From Aldehydirespirator sp965221215 (GTDB lineage: Bacteria > Actinomycetota > Acidimicrobiia > Acidimicrobiales > Aldehydirespiratoraceae): a stretch of DNA of 64,000 nucleotides. The notes beneath the pieces were generated by a model. The model was not told the origin of the DNA. It worked only from the letters and a program-made list of their open reading frames with translations, and did no database searches. Position numbers and translations under genes: made by a program. Shown in pieces: positions 35,557-44,542 of this stretch; position 1 is the first letter of the stretch, and each line of letters begins with the position of its first letter. Location of the stretch: contig OZ244872.1 in assembly GCA_965221215.1 (NCBI GenBank), forward strand, positions 930,001 to 994,000, given 5' to 3'.

Positions 35557-36756
35557 ATGAGCAGAGAGCGGATATCACGGCGCGTCGGGGCCATCGCGCC
35601 TTCGGCCACCCTGGCGGTGACGGCCAAGGCCCGAGCCTTGCGGGCCGCGGGGGAGCGGGTCATCAGCTTCGGGGCGGGCGAGCCCGACTTCCCCACCCCC
35701 GACCACATCGTGGAGGCGGCCGCGGCGGCCTGCCGCGACCCCCAGCACCACAAGTACACGCCGGTGGGCGGCCTCGAGGACCTGCGCGAGGCAGTGGCGG
35801 CCAAGACCCGGCGCGACTCGGGCCTGGAGGTCGACCCGGCCGACGTGCTCATCACCAACGGCGGCAAGCACGCCGTGTACAACGCAGTGGCCGCGGTGGT
35901 GGACGCGGGCGACGAGGTGCTGCTGCCCGCCCCGTACTGGACCACCTACCCCGAGCCCATCGCCCTGTGCGGCGGGGTGACCGTGCCGGTGGAGGCCACT
36001 GCGGCCAGCGGCTTCCGGGTGAGCGTCGAGCAGCTCGAGGCGGCCCGAACCCCCCGCACCAAGGCGCTGATATTCGTGTCGCCGTCCAACCCGACTGGCG
36101 CCGTCTACCCCCGGGCCGAGATCGTCGAGATCGGCCGCTGGGCCGCCGAGCACGGCGTCTGGGTGCTCACCGACGAGATCTACGAGCATCTCACCTACGG
36201 CGGCGCCGAGCACCACTCCATGCCGGTGGCCGTGCCCGAGCTGCGCGACCGCTGCATCGTGCTCAACGGCGTGGCCAAGACCTACGCCATGACCGGCTGG
36301 CGGGTGGGCTGGATGATCGGGCCGTCCGACGCCATGGCCGCGGCCCGCAACCTGCAGAGCCACTGCACCTCCAACGTGTGCAACGTGGCCCAGGCCGCGG
36401 CGCTGGCCGCGGTGTCGGGCCCGCTCGACGCAGTGGTGGAGATGCGCGGCCACTTCGACCGCCGCCGCCGGAGGATGCACCGCCTGCTCAGCGGGATCGA
36501 CGGGCTGGTGTGCCCCGAGCCCGAGGGCGCCTTCTACGCCTATCCCGACGCCGGCGGCCTGCTGGGCCGCGACTTCGGCGGCGTCCGGCCCGCCACCACC
36601 CTGGAGCTGGCCGACCTGCTGCTGGAGCGGGCCAAGGTGGCCGTCGTGCCCGGCGAGGCCTTCGGCGCGGGCGGCGGGCTGCGGCTGTCGTTCGCCCTGG
36701 GTGACGACGACCTGGCCGAGGGCGTAGGTCGGATGGTCGAACTGTTCGGTGCCTGA
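35557..36756 (+). CDS. Aspartate/aromatic aminotransferase, class I PLP enzyme
   Basis: 399 residues with the fold type I landmarks in order: GAGEPDFPTPDHI near residue 30, the KYTPVGGLEDLREAV block, NGGKHAVYNAV, FVSPSNPTGAVY with the PLP-binding Asn, DEIYEHLTYGG with Asp and Tyr, NGVAKTYAMTGWRVGW with the Schiff-base lysine, and a C-terminal arginine in GGLRLSFA. It fits the subgroup Ib aspartate aminotransferases (AspC/AspB of actinobacteria), which interconvert aspartate and oxaloacetate, though prephenate or kynurenine variants look alike. It follows serC on the same strand. Confidence 0.9.
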   Translation: MSRERISRRVGAIAPSATLAVTAKARALRAAGERVISFGAGEPDFPTPDHIVEAAAAACRDPQHHKYTPVGGLEDLREAVAAKTRRDSGLEVDPADVLITNGGKHAVYNAVAAVVDAGDEVLLPAPYWTTYPEPIALCGGVTVPVEATAASGFRVSVEQLEAARTPRTKALIFVSPSNPTGAVYPRAEIVEIGRWAAEHGVWVLTDEIYEHLTYGGAEHHSMPVAVPELRDRCIVLNGVAKTYAMTGWRVGWMIGPSDAMAAARNLQSHCTSNVCNVAQAAALAAVSGPLDAVVEMRGHFDRRRRRMHRLLSGIDGLVCPEPEGAFYAYPDAGGLLGRDFGGVRPATTLELADLLLERAKVAVVPGEAFGAGGGLRLSFALGDDDLAEGVGRMVELFGA

Positions 36757-36793
36757 GGCCCGGGCACGCCGTTGAAGCCGACGGTGACCCTCG

Positions 36794-36856
36794 ACGGGCT
36801 GTCGCCCCATCGATTGATGCTGACGTTATGACTCGGCGGGCTGTCTCGCCATCGAG
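36794..36856. repeat. Imperfect direct repeat between the aminotransferase and S9 peptidase
   Basis: Two copies of about 21 bases, 42 bases apart, share the words GGGCTGTC and CCATCGA (near 36797 and 36839). The rest of this 136-base gap shows no clear promoter or terminator. Confidence 0.45.
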
Positions 36857-36892
36857 TCCGAAAGATTCCGAGCGGGTAGGGATCTGTAAGCC

Positions 36893-39022
36893 GTGAACGG
36901 TCCGGCAGTGCTGCGGTACGGGGAGTGGCCGTCGCCTGTGGCCGCCGATTGCCTGGCGCAGGGGGCGGCCGGCATCTCCGAGGTGATCGCCGATCCGGTG
37001 CAGCCCTGGCTGCTGTGGTGGGCCGAGAGCCGCCCAGACGAGGGTGGGCGCACCGTGGTGGTGTGCCGCGACCGGCGCGGTGGCGGGCCCCAGGAGGTAA
37101 CCCCGCCCGACGCCAACGTGCGCACTCTGGTCCACGAGTACGGCGGCGGCGCCTGGTGGCCCTGCGACGGGTCGCTCACCTACGCAGAGTTCACCGACCA
37201 GCGGCTCCGCCGGATCGACCGTCCCGGCGCCGAGCCGCAACTGCTCACCGCCGAGCCGCCCGAGCCCAGGGGGTGGCGCTACGCCGACGGGCGGGTCACA
37301 CCAGACGGCTGCTGGAGCGTGTGCGTGCGTGAGCGCCACGACACCGGCGGCGAGCCGGCCAATGAGTTGGTGGCCGTGGCCTGCGACGGCTCGCAGCAAG
37401 TGGTTCCGCTGTGGTCGGGAGCGGACTTCGTGATGGCGCCCCGGGTGTCGCCCGACGGCTCGATGCTGGCCTGGATCTCCTGGGACCACCCCAACATGGG
37501 TTGGGACGCCACCCGGCTGCATGTCCACGAGTTCGCCGACGCCCGGCTGGGAGCGGAGCTGCTGGTGCTGGGCCGCGACGGCGACCGCAGCCTGTGCGAG
37601 CCCGGCTGGGTGGCCGGATCGCGGCCGAGGCTGCTGGTGTGCAGCGACCACGAAAACTGGTGGGGCCTCTACGAGGCAGACCTCGACGGCGGGCCGCTGC
37701 GGCCGGTGGTGACCGGCGAATTCGATGTGGCCACCCCGCCCTGGGTATTCGGAATGCAGCGCTGGGCCGCAACTGGCGCCAACGTCGCCGCGGCTCCGAC
37801 CTCATCCGAGGGTCAAGTCGCGGTGGGCGAAGCTCAGACCAGATCATGCGGTGAAGTCGCGGTGGGCGAGGCTCAGACCAGATCATGCGGTGAAGTCGCG
37901 GTGGGCGAGGCTCAGGCCGGATCTGACGACCAAGTCACGGTGGCTGTGGCGGCTCAGATGGGATCGGGCGATCGGATCCTGGTCGACGGCCGGCCGGTGG
38001 CGGTGGCCGACTCGTCGGTGTCGTCGCTGACCATCGGCCGCGACGCAGACGGCGCGGCGGTGCTGGCCTACGCGGGCGCCGGCTACCGCCATGAGCCTGT
38101 GGTCGCCGCAGTGCGCATCGGCCGCGACGGCCGAGCCGACCGGCGCGCCGTGCGGCCCGCTCGGGAGCTGGGCTTCGGCGAGGGCCTGCTGATGGAGCCC
38201 GAGGCCATCACCTTCCCGACCGGCGACGGCACCGCGGTGGCCCACGCCCTGTACTACCCGCCCGCCAATCCGGCCTGCACCGGCCCGGCCGGTGAGCGGC
38301 CCCCGCTGCTGGTCACTGCCCACGGAGGACCCACCGCCGCGGCCCGCCGCCAGCTCCAACTGGGCCTGGTGTACTGGACCTCCAGAGGCATCGCGGTAGT
38401 GGACGTCGACTACCGGGGCTCCACCGGCTACGGCCGCAGCTACCGCCGGGCCCTCGATGGCGCCTGGGGGGTGGCCGATGTGGAGGACTGCGTGGCCGCG
38501 GCCCGATACCTGGCCGACCGGGGCGACGTCGACGCTGAGCGGCTGATCATCCGGGGCGGCAGCGCCGGCGGCTTCACCGTGCTGGCCGCCCTGGCCGGCC
38601 ACGACACATTCGCGGCCGGGGCCAGCCGCTACGGCATCGCCGATTTGGAGGCCCTGGCCGCTGACACCCACAAGTTCGAGTCGCGCTACCTCGACCGTCT
38701 CGTCGGCCCCTACCCCGAAGCCGCAGACATCTATCGATCCCGCTCGCCCATCCATCACATCGACGGCTTCGACGCGCCCATGATCGTGTTGCAGGGCAGC
38801 GAGGACGAGATCGTGCCCCCCGCCCAGTCCGAGATGATCGTGGACGCGCTCAAGGCCAAGGGCGTGCCGGTGGCCTATCTGCTGTTCGAGGGAGAGCAGC
38901 ACGGCTTCCGCCGCGCCGACAACATCGTGGCCGCCCTGGAGGCCGAGTTGGCCTTCTTCGGCCGGATCCTCGGATTCACCCCCGCCGACCCGCTCCCCGA
39001 CCTGGAGATCTTCGGCCTATAG
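36893..39022 (+). CDS. S9 family prolyl-oligopeptidase-like serine peptidase
   Basis: 709 residues. An N-terminal beta-propeller (about residues 20-420) is built of blades such as RVSPDGSMLAWISWDHPNM and DHENWWGLYEADLDG. An alpha/beta-hydrolase domain follows. The nucleophile serine is in RGGSAGGF, the acid in VLQGSEDEIVPP, and the histidine in EGEQHGFR, so the triad is complete. The family cuts peptides after proline, acyl-amino acids or dipeptides, and the propeller gates substrate size. No signal peptide is seen, so it is probably cytoplasmic. A 13-residue repeat expansion (residues ~307-358) is inserted in the propeller and is unusual. The start is GTG 36893, without a strong Shine-Dalgarno. 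Confidence 0.9.
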   Translation: MNGPAVLRYGEWPSPVAADCLAQGAAGISEVIADPVQPWLLWWAESRPDEGGRTVVVCRDRRGGGPQEVTPPDANVRTLVHEYGGGAWWPCDGSLTYAEFTDQRLRRIDRPGAEPQLLTAEPPEPRGWRYADGRVTPDGCWSVCVRERHDTGGEPANELVAVACDGSQQVVPLWSGADFVMAPRVSPDGSMLAWISWDHPNMGWDATRLHVHEFADARLGAELLVLGRDGDRSLCEPGWVAGSRPRLLVCSDHENWWGLYEADLDGGPLRPVVTGEFDVATPPWVFGMQRWAATGANVAAAPTSSEGQVAVGEAQTRSCGEVAVGEAQTRSCGEVAVGEAQAGSDDQVTVAVAAQMGSGDRILVDGRPVAVADSSVSSLTIGRDADGAAVLAYAGAGYRHEPVVAAVRIGRDGRADRRAVRPARELGFGEGLLMEPEAITFPTGDGTAVAHALYYPPANPACTGPAGERPPLLVTAHGGPTAAARRQLQLGLVYWTSRGIAVVDVDYRGSTGYGRSYRRALDGAWGVADVEDCVAAARYLADRGDVDAERLIIRGGSAGGFTVLAALAGHDTFAAGASRYGIADLEALAADTHKFESRYLDRLVGPYPEAADIYRSRSPIHHIDGFDAPMIVLQGSEDEIVPPAQSEMIVDALKAKGVPVAYLLFEGEQHGFRRADNIVAALEAELAFFGRILGFTPADPLPDLEIFGL
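37811..37966 (+). repeat. 39-bp in-frame tandem repeat inside the S9 peptidase
   Basis: Units at 37811, 37850, 37889 and a diverged one at 37928. The protein unit is GEVAVGEAQTRSC. Units 1 and 2 are nearly identical in DNA, so expansion is recent. It adds about 52 residues to a propeller loop. Confidence 0.9.
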
Positions 39023-39025
39023 GGG

Positions 39026-39289
39026 TTAGGACTCGTCCTCGGTGTCGCCGTCGTCGCTGGCATCGTCGCCGTCGGCATCGCCGCTGCTGGCATCGGCTCC
39101 ATCGGTGTCGGCGTCTTCGTCGACCGGCTGGCCGTTCTGGGCGGCGGTGTGAGCGATGGTGGGCCATGACGACTCGTCCATCTCGGCCTGGCGCCGACGC
39201 TTCATCACCAGTCGGCCCACACCGACCAGAGCACCGGCAACGGCGCCGAACTTGAGCAGACGGACGGCACGGGTCACTAGACGAGGCAT
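39026..39289 (-). CDS. Small membrane protein with acidic tail, unknown function
   Basis: 87 residues. One weakly hydrophobic helix (LLKFGAVAGALVGVGRLV, residues ~11-28) is followed by a basic stop-transfer MKRRR. The tail after residue 50 is almost entirely Asp, Glu, Ser, Gly and Ala. The charge pattern predicts the acidic tail on the inner face. It is convergent with the S9 peptidase (four bases apart) and lies 33 bases downstream of no other minus-strand start, so it has its own or a read-in promoter from the right. I recognise no family. Confidence 0.6.
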   Translation of the reverse strand: MPRLVTRAVRLLKFGAVAGALVGVGRLVMKRRRQAEMDESSWPTIAHTAAQNGQPVDEDADTDGADASSGDADGDDASDDGDTEDES

Positions 39290-39322
39290 GGGCCGAACTC
39301 TACGCCCCCGTTGTGGCGGTTG

Positions 39323-41686
39323 CTACAGATCCACAACCGCCAGCCGCACGAGGCTCCGCAGGTCGTGGACGTGCAGATTGGCCTTGCTGGCACCATCGAA
39401 ATGGCCCCATCCCTTGAAGCCGAGAGTCCACAGGTCGTCGCCGATCACGATGCTGCGCACGATCACGTTCGGTGCGTCGGCGGGCCAGCAGATCGAGATC
39501 GACTCGTTGCTGCGAAGCAGACCCAGGCCCTGGCCCTCATCGGTGAACATGTCCATCCACGGGTCGATCGGGCATTCAAAGCCGGTCATGCCCGCCTCGT
39601 CGGGATCACAGGCCAGCACCGCGTTGTAGTCGTCGGAGATCATGTACTCCAACTCGGTCGAGAAGTTGTCCCAATCGGCGGACGGGAGATCGGCCGGGGT
39701 GAGCCGGCGGCAGTCGGTCTGTCCCGGCGCCTCGCCCTCGACGTCGTGGTCGACCCGGCCCACCTCGGTGATGGTTCCGTCGGCCACCCGCAGCACCACC
39801 GCACCGGACCACTCGTCCCACACCGTGACCGGGATGATCGCCAGCTCCTCGGGCGCCCACCACAGGAAGGCCCGATGGTCCCAGCCGATGTCGTTCCAGC
39901 CGTCGGGGGCGGTCCACACCGCCACCTCCCGGGGCGAGGACAGGTCGCTCACATCGAACAGCGACACCTTGGCCCCGGTCACCCGGCCGCTGGAATCGGT
40001 GTCTGAGCCCACCCCCAGCACCAGCGTGTCGCTGATGGGGTGCAGGTAGCTGGAGAAGCCGGGGATCTTGAGCTCGCCCAGGATCTGGGGGCTGGTCGGG
40101 TCGGAGAGGTCGATGGTGTAGAAGGGATCGATCTGGCGGAACGTCACCACGTAGCCGATGTCGCCCACGAAGCGCACCGACTGCACCTGCTCGCCCCGGC
40201 CGATGTCGCCCACGCTGCCCACCTCGGTGAGCACGTCGCCGTCGGTGCTCAGCACCCGCACCCAGCTCTCGGACTCCTCGCCCCACGGATCGCCCACCGT
40301 GGTGACGATCCGCAGGTGGCCGTTGTGCTCCGACAGCGAGAACTGGTTGCGGATCACGCCCAGAACCTCGCCCGAGGACGCATAGGCGGCCGCCTCGCCG
40401 GTGATGTCGAAGCGGTGGATGCTGGTGCGGCGCTCGCTCCAGGCTCGCCGCCAGACGTCCTCCTCGCCGTCGAACTCGTCGGAGTCGATCCAGCGGGTGG
40501 TGGCGGCGTACAGCGACTCGGTGGACGCGTAGACGGTGTCGCCGGGCGCCATCACCGCAGTGGACTGCGACGGCTCGAAGCCGCCGCCGATGGGCACGCT
40601 CAGCACGGCGGTGACCCCGAAGCCCGAGAACACCGACGGGGCGTGAACGGCCGAGCACGGCACCAACAGCGACTCCGTCAACCGGTCGGCGGACCCGAAC
40701 GCGTAGTGGGGCAGCCAGTCGTCGAGGGTCGAGTTGAGCACCGCGGTCCGGTTGGCCGCCTCGGCCACGTCGTGCGCATCCTCGTTCTGGGGGAACACGA
40801 ACGGGAAGTTCCGGTGGGGGTCGTAGCGCAGGATCACCCGGGCGGTGCCGCCCACGCTGCGGGCGCTGATGTAGTCGCCATCGACGCTGACGGTCTCGAC
40901 GATCTCGGGGGTGTCGCCGCTCACATCGATGCGCTGGAGCACCGTCTGGCTGCCCCGGCTGCCCTCGGGCGAATATCCGTGGGAGCGGGTGATCAGCAGC
41001 AGGCTGTCGCCGTCGATGAACAGCTCCCGGCCCCAGCCCTCGGCCACCGCCACCGAGCCCAGCGCGCTGCGACCGGCTGCGTCGACCACCGTCAGCCGAC
41101 CCTGCGACAGCGTGAAGATCCGGCTGCCGTCGGTCTTGACGATGTCGGCCTCGTCCACCCCGGCCTCCTGCACGTTGGTGCCCGAGAAGTCGACGCCCTC
41201 CACCAGGCTGCTGGCAGCCGTCGTCGTCGCGGTTGGTGCCGCCGCGGAGTCGTCGGCCATCGCCGCCTCTTCCATTACTTCCATATCGGCCAGCCCCTCG
41301 CGCAGGGGCATGGGGCCGAACCAGCCGCCCTCGTTGAAGCCCCACGGCCCGACCCGGGCCCCGTACTCGGTCCGCAGGTGGTCGAGCAGCGTGTCGCAGT
41401 CGTCGAAGCGCACCAGCCCGGCAGTCAGCACCACGTCGCCGGGACCGAGAGCGATGACCTCGCCGCCGGGGTCTGCGCCGTTGCCGCCGCTGCCGGTAGC
41501 GGCGCCGCTGTCGTTGCCGTTGCCGTCGGCTGACTCAGCCGGCTGGTCGGACCCGTTGGGATCAGCGGTGCCGGAGATTCCCGGATCGCCGCTCGGGCTG
41601 TCGCTGCCGCACGACGCGGCCAGAATGGCGAGGCCGGCGGCGGCGACGAGGATCTTGAAGAGGAACTCGGAGCGGATCTTGCGCAT
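39323..41686 (-). CDS. Secreted beta-propeller lipoprotein (PF09826-type)
   Basis: 787 residues. A lipoprotein signal (FKILVAAAGLAILAASC) puts the acylated cysteine near residue 26, followed by a Gly/Ser/Asn/Asp-rich tether to about residue 70. The hallmark segment NVQEAGVDEADIVKTDGSRIF near residue 172 identifies the bacterial beta-propeller domain family. Successive blades have LTVVDA, LLLITRSHG, LRIVTTVGD, YVVTFRQIDPFYTIDLSDP and LHPISDTLVLGVG. The fold is probably displayed on the outside of the membrane. The molecular function of the family is unknown, although envelope stress or protease-related roles have been guessed. A GAAAGG Shine-Dalgarno precedes the ATG. Confidence 0.85.
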   Translation of the reverse strand: MRKIRSEFLFKILVAAAGLAILAASCGSDSPSGDPGISGTADPNGSDQPAESADGNGNDSGAATGSGGNGADPGGEVIALGPGDVVLTAGLVRFDDCDTLLDHLRTEYGARVGPWGFNEGGWFGPMPLREGLADMEVMEEAAMADDSAAAPTATTTAASSLVEGVDFSGTNVQEAGVDEADIVKTDGSRIFTLSQGRLTVVDAAGRSALGSVAVAEGWGRELFIDGDSLLLITRSHGYSPEGSRGSQTVLQRIDVSGDTPEIVETVSVDGDYISARSVGGTARVILRYDPHRNFPFVFPQNEDAHDVAEAANRTAVLNSTLDDWLPHYAFGSADRLTESLLVPCSAVHAPSVFSGFGVTAVLSVPIGGGFEPSQSTAVMAPGDTVYASTESLYAATTRWIDSDEFDGEEDVWRRAWSERRTSIHRFDITGEAAAYASSGEVLGVIRNQFSLSEHNGHLRIVTTVGDPWGEESESWVRVLSTDGDVLTEVGSVGDIGRGEQVQSVRFVGDIGYVVTFRQIDPFYTIDLSDPTSPQILGELKIPGFSSYLHPISDTLVLGVGSDTDSSGRVTGAKVSLFDVSDLSSPREVAVWTAPDGWNDIGWDHRAFLWWAPEELAIIPVTVWDEWSGAVVLRVADGTITEVGRVDHDVEGEAPGQTDCRRLTPADLPSADWDNFSTELEYMISDDYNAVLACDPDEAGMTGFECPIDPWMDMFTDEGQGLGLLRSNESISICWPADAPNVIVRSIVIGDDLWTLGFKGWGHFDGASKANLHVHDLRSLVRLAVVDL

Positions 41687-41797
41687 GGCATCGGGGCCTT
41701 TCTCTGGAGTGCCTTTGATGGCCGAGGGGTGAGACGCTGCCCCGACCGCTGTAGTTCCCGACTGCGCTTGGCGACCCCCGACCTGTGCGTTCGGCGG

Positions 41798-42391
41798 TTA
41801 GCCGGCCGCGGGCAGCCAGGGGTGCCGCCGTCGCTCGTAGTCGTCGATGGCGCCGGTGTGGCGCAGGGTCAGGCCGATGTCGTCAAGGCCCTCAAGGAAC
41901 CGCTGCCGGGTGGAGGCGTCCATATCGAAGGGGGCCTCGAAGCCGACCGCGGGCGCCTCCACGGTGAGCCGCTCCACGTCGACGGTGACCTCCAGGGTGG
42001 GGTCGGCCTGCACCGCGGCCATCAACTCGGCGGCGGAGTCGGCTGAGATCTGGGCCGGGACCAGGCCGTTCTTGGTGCAGTTGTTGCGGAATATGTCGGC
42101 GAAGCGGGGGCTGATCACCGCGTCGAAGCCGTACTGCTGGATGGCCCACACCGCGTGCTCCCGTGACGAGCCGGTGCCGAAGTTGGTCCCGGCCACCAGG
42201 ATGGTGGCCCCGGCATGGCTCTCGTCGTTGAGCACGAAGTCGCGGTCGTCGCGCCACTCCGAGAACAGGCCCTTCTCGAAGCCGGTGCGCGACACCTGCT
42301 TGAGCCAGTCCGACGGAATGATCTGATCGGTGTCCACGTCGCTGCGGTCGAGCGGGACCGCAGTCCCCGTCACCACCCGGGTCGCCCTCAC
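41798..42391 (-). CDS. leuD: 3-isopropylmalate dehydratase small subunit
   Basis: 197 residues, the usual LeuD size. Markers are the N-terminal DRSDVDTDQIIPSDWL motif, the swivel-domain loop GTNFGTGSSREHAVWAIQ and NNCTKNGLVPAQ. It forms the dehydratase with LeuC that isomerises 2-isopropylmalate to 3-isopropylmalate in leucine synthesis. The same enzyme can process citramalate, which fits the cimA gene nearby. It starts 43 bases after leuC on the same strand, so they form one operon. Confidence 0.95.
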   Translation of the reverse strand: MRATRVVTGTAVPLDRSDVDTDQIIPSDWLKQVSRTGFEKGLFSEWRDDRDFVLNDESHAGATILVAGTNFGTGSSREHAVWAIQQYGFDAVISPRFADIFRNNCTKNGLVPAQISADSAAELMAAVQADPTLEVTVDVERLTVEAPAVGFEAPFDMDASTRQRFLEGLDDIGLTLRHTGAIDDYERRRHPWLPAAG

Positions 42392-42434
42392 CGCTTGTGC
42401 CTGACTGCTGGAGTAGGGGCGTCTGACAGAGTCA

Positions 42435-43841
42435 TCACAGGTCTGCGGGGGCGGCGAAGCGACCGGCTATGGCGGTGGCCGCGGCCACTGCGGGCGACAC
42501 CAGATGGGTCCGCCCGCCCCGGCCCTGGCGGCCCTCGAAATTGCGGTTCGACGTGCTGGCCGCCCGCTCCCGGGGCGCCAGCTTGTCGGGGTTCATGGCC
42601 AGACACATCGAGCAGCCCGGCTCGCGCCAGTCGAACCCCGCGGCCCGGAACGTATCCGGCAGGCCCTCGGCCTCGGCCTGGGCCTTGACCTGGCCCGAGC
42701 CCGGCACCACCAGGGTGCGCACCCCGGCGGCCACCCGGTGCCCCTGCACCACCGCCGCCGCCGCCCTCAGATCCTCGATGCGGCTGTTGGTGCACGAGCC
42801 GATGAACACGGTGTCCACCGCCACATCGCGCATGGCTGTGGCTGGCGCCAGCCCCATGTAGTCGAGGGCCCGGGCCGCGGCCTCGCGCCTCGCCGGCTCG
42901 TCGAAGCTGTCGGGCGAGGGCACCGCGCCGTGCAGCGGCACCGACTGGGCGGGGTTGGTGCCCCAGGTCACCATGGGCGAGATGTCGGCGCCGTCGAGGG
43001 CGACCTCGATGTCGAAGGAGGCGCCGTCGTCGGTCGGCAGGGTGAGCCAGTCGGCCAGCGCCGCGTCCCACAGGTCGGCGCCGGGGGCCTGCTCGCGGCC
43101 CCGCAGATACTCGAAGGTGGTGTCGTCGGGAGCGATCAGCCCGGCCTTGGCCCCGGCCTCGATCGACATGTTGCACACCGTCATCCGACCCTCCATCGAC
43201 AGGGCCTCGATCACCGGTCCCCGGTACTCGATGATCCGCCCCACACCGCCGGTGGTGCCGATGCGGCCGATGATGGCCAGGATCACGTCCTTGGCGGTGG
43301 CCTCGGGCGCCAGTTCACCCCCCACGGTGACCGCCATCGTGCCGGGCCGCATCTGGGGCAGGGTCTGGGTGGCCAGCACATGCTCCACCTCGCTGGTGCC
43401 GATGCCGAAGGCGATGGCCCCGAAGGCGCCGTGGGTGGAGGTGTGCGAGTCGCCGCACACGATGGTCATTCCCGGCTGGGTCAGCCCCTGCTCGGGCCCG
43501 ATCACATGGACGATGCCCTGCTTGGCGTGACCCATCGGGTAGTTGGTGATCTGAAACTCGTCGGCGTTGCGGCGCAGCGTCTCCACCTGGGTGCGGCTCA
43601 CCTCATCGGCGATCGGCTTGTGGATGTCGGCGGTGGGGACGTTGTGGTCCTCGGTGGCCACCGTGAGGTCGGGCCGGCGCACGCCCCGCCCCGACAGGCG
43701 CAGCCCGTCGAAGGCCTGCGGCGAAGTGACCTCGTGCACCAGGTGCAGGTCGATGTAGAGCAGGTCGGGCTCGCCGTCGCCGCCGGATGCCACCGTGTGG
43801 CGGTCCCAGATCTTTTCGCTGAGCGTCCGAGGCGCAGTCAC
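42435..43841 (-). CDS. leuC: 3-isopropylmalate dehydratase large subunit
   Basis: 468 residues of aconitase fold. The three iron-sulfur cysteines are in VFIGSCTNSRIEDL and in the C-x-x-C of GCSMCLAMNPD. Other conserved blocks are CGDSHTSTHGAFG and ASTSNRNFEGRQGRGGRTHLVSP near the C-terminus. With LeuD it catalyses the second step of leucine synthesis. It is the last step before LeuB, whose gene is nearby but divergent. The gene lies 31 bases downstream of a small membrane-protein gene and may share a transcript with greA. Confidence 0.97.
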   Translation of the reverse strand: MTAPRTLSEKIWDRHTVASGGDGEPDLLYIDLHLVHEVTSPQAFDGLRLSGRGVRRPDLTVATEDHNVPTADIHKPIADEVSRTQVETLRRNADEFQITNYPMGHAKQGIVHVIGPEQGLTQPGMTIVCGDSHTSTHGAFGAIAFGIGTSEVEHVLATQTLPQMRPGTMAVTVGGELAPEATAKDVILAIIGRIGTTGGVGRIIEYRGPVIEALSMEGRMTVCNMSIEAGAKAGLIAPDDTTFEYLRGREQAPGADLWDAALADWLTLPTDDGASFDIEVALDGADISPMVTWGTNPAQSVPLHGAVPSPDSFDEPARREAAARALDYMGLAPATAMRDVAVDTVFIGSCTNSRIEDLRAAAAVVQGHRVAAGVRTLVVPGSGQVKAQAEAEGLPDTFRAAGFDWREPGCSMCLAMNPDKLAPRERAASTSNRNFEGRQGRGGRTHLVSPAVAAATAIAGRFAAPADL

Positions 43842-43872
43842 AAGCCCCGATCCTAGAGCCCCACCGACGCCA

Positions 43873-44025
43873 TCAGCCGCCCCGTCCGGTTATGACCGGC
43901 GGTGGGGGGTCGCTGGTGGCGGTGTCCCACACGATCAGGGTGGCGGCCGTGCCCAGCAGCAGAGCGCCCACCACCAGCGCGATCCGGGCCCAGCGCAATG
44001 TGCGCGGCGGCGGATCGGCCTGCAC
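43873..44025 (-). CDS. Small single-pass membrane protein, unknown function
   Basis: 50 residues from GTG 44025, four bases after the greA stop. A short basic start (PPPRTLRWAR) leads into one clear membrane helix (IALVVGALLLGTAATLIVW) and a short outer tail ending TGRGG. The spacing implies translational coupling to greA. No family was recognised. Support comes from the strongly hydrophobic helix, the positive-inside pattern and the position. Confidence 0.55.
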   Translation of the reverse strand: MQADPPPRTLRWARIALVVGALLLGTAATLIVWDTATSDPPPPVITGRGG

Positions 44026-44029
44026 GGGT

Positions 44030-44506
44030 CTAGGAAACCTCTACCACGGTGACTCGCTGGGGGCCGGCGGGGGAGTCGAACTCGACGGAGTCGCCCTCGG
44101 CTGAGCCCAGCAGCGCCTCGCCCATCGGCGATCCCGGCGACACCACGGTCACATCGTCCTGGCGCTCCTCGATCACGCCCACCAGGAAGCGCTCGGGCTC
44201 GTCGTCGCCGGCGTAGAGGACGCTCACCACCGATCCCAGCACCACTCCGAAGCTGCCGTCGGCGCTGGCGTCGGCGTCGATGATCTCGGCGTTGTCCAGG
44301 ATCCGGCTGAGGTGGACGATGCGGCCCTCCATCTTGGCCTGCTCCTCTTTGGCCGCGTGATAGTCGCCGTTCTCGGACAGGTCGCCCAGCTTGCGGGCGG
44401 CCTCGATCTTGTCGGCTATGTCGATGCGGCCCCGGGTGGACAGCTCCTGCAACTCGGCGCTCAGCCGGTCGTGCGCAGCCTGCGAGAGGTGGTGGGCATC
44501 GGGCAC
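44030..44506 (-). CDS. greA: Transcript cleavage factor GreA
   Basis: 158 residues, the standard length. The N-terminal coiled coil carries the tip motif LGDLSENGDYHAAKEEQAKMEGRI, with the acidic residues that insert into the RNA polymerase channel. The C-terminal FKBP-like domain includes GSVVSVLYAG and TVVSPGSPMGEALLGSAEGD. It rescues backtracked polymerase by stimulating cleavage of the nascent RNA. GTG at 44506 lies six bases after a TAGATT box, so the mRNA is probably leaderless. The promoter overlaps the divergent promoter of the leu leader. Confidence 0.95.
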   Translation of the reverse strand: MPDAHHLSQAAHDRLSAELQELSTRGRIDIADKIEAARKLGDLSENGDYHAAKEEQAKMEGRIVHLSRILDNAEIIDADASADGSFGVVLGSVVSVLYAGDDEPERFLVGVIEERQDDVTVVSPGSPMGEALLGSAEGDSVEFDSPAGPQRVTVVEVS

Positions 44507-44512
44507 CGCAAC

Positions 44513-44518
44513 AATCTA
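44513..44518 (-). promoter_or_regulatory. Probable -10 box of greA (leaderless)
   Basis: Minus-strand TAGATT, six bases, then GTG 44506. It is only 12 bases from the opposing -10 box at 44531, so the two promoters share a control region. Confidence 0.55.
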
Positions 44519-44530
44519 CCGGCGGCGGGC

Positions 44531-44536
44531 TATGCT
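44531..44536 (+). promoter_or_regulatory. Probable -10 box of the leuB leader transcript
   Basis: TATGCT, six bases, then GTG 44543. No good -35 element is visible. The spacing suggests transcription begins at the leader-peptide start codon. Confidence 0.55.
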
Positions 44537-44542
44537 GCTGCC

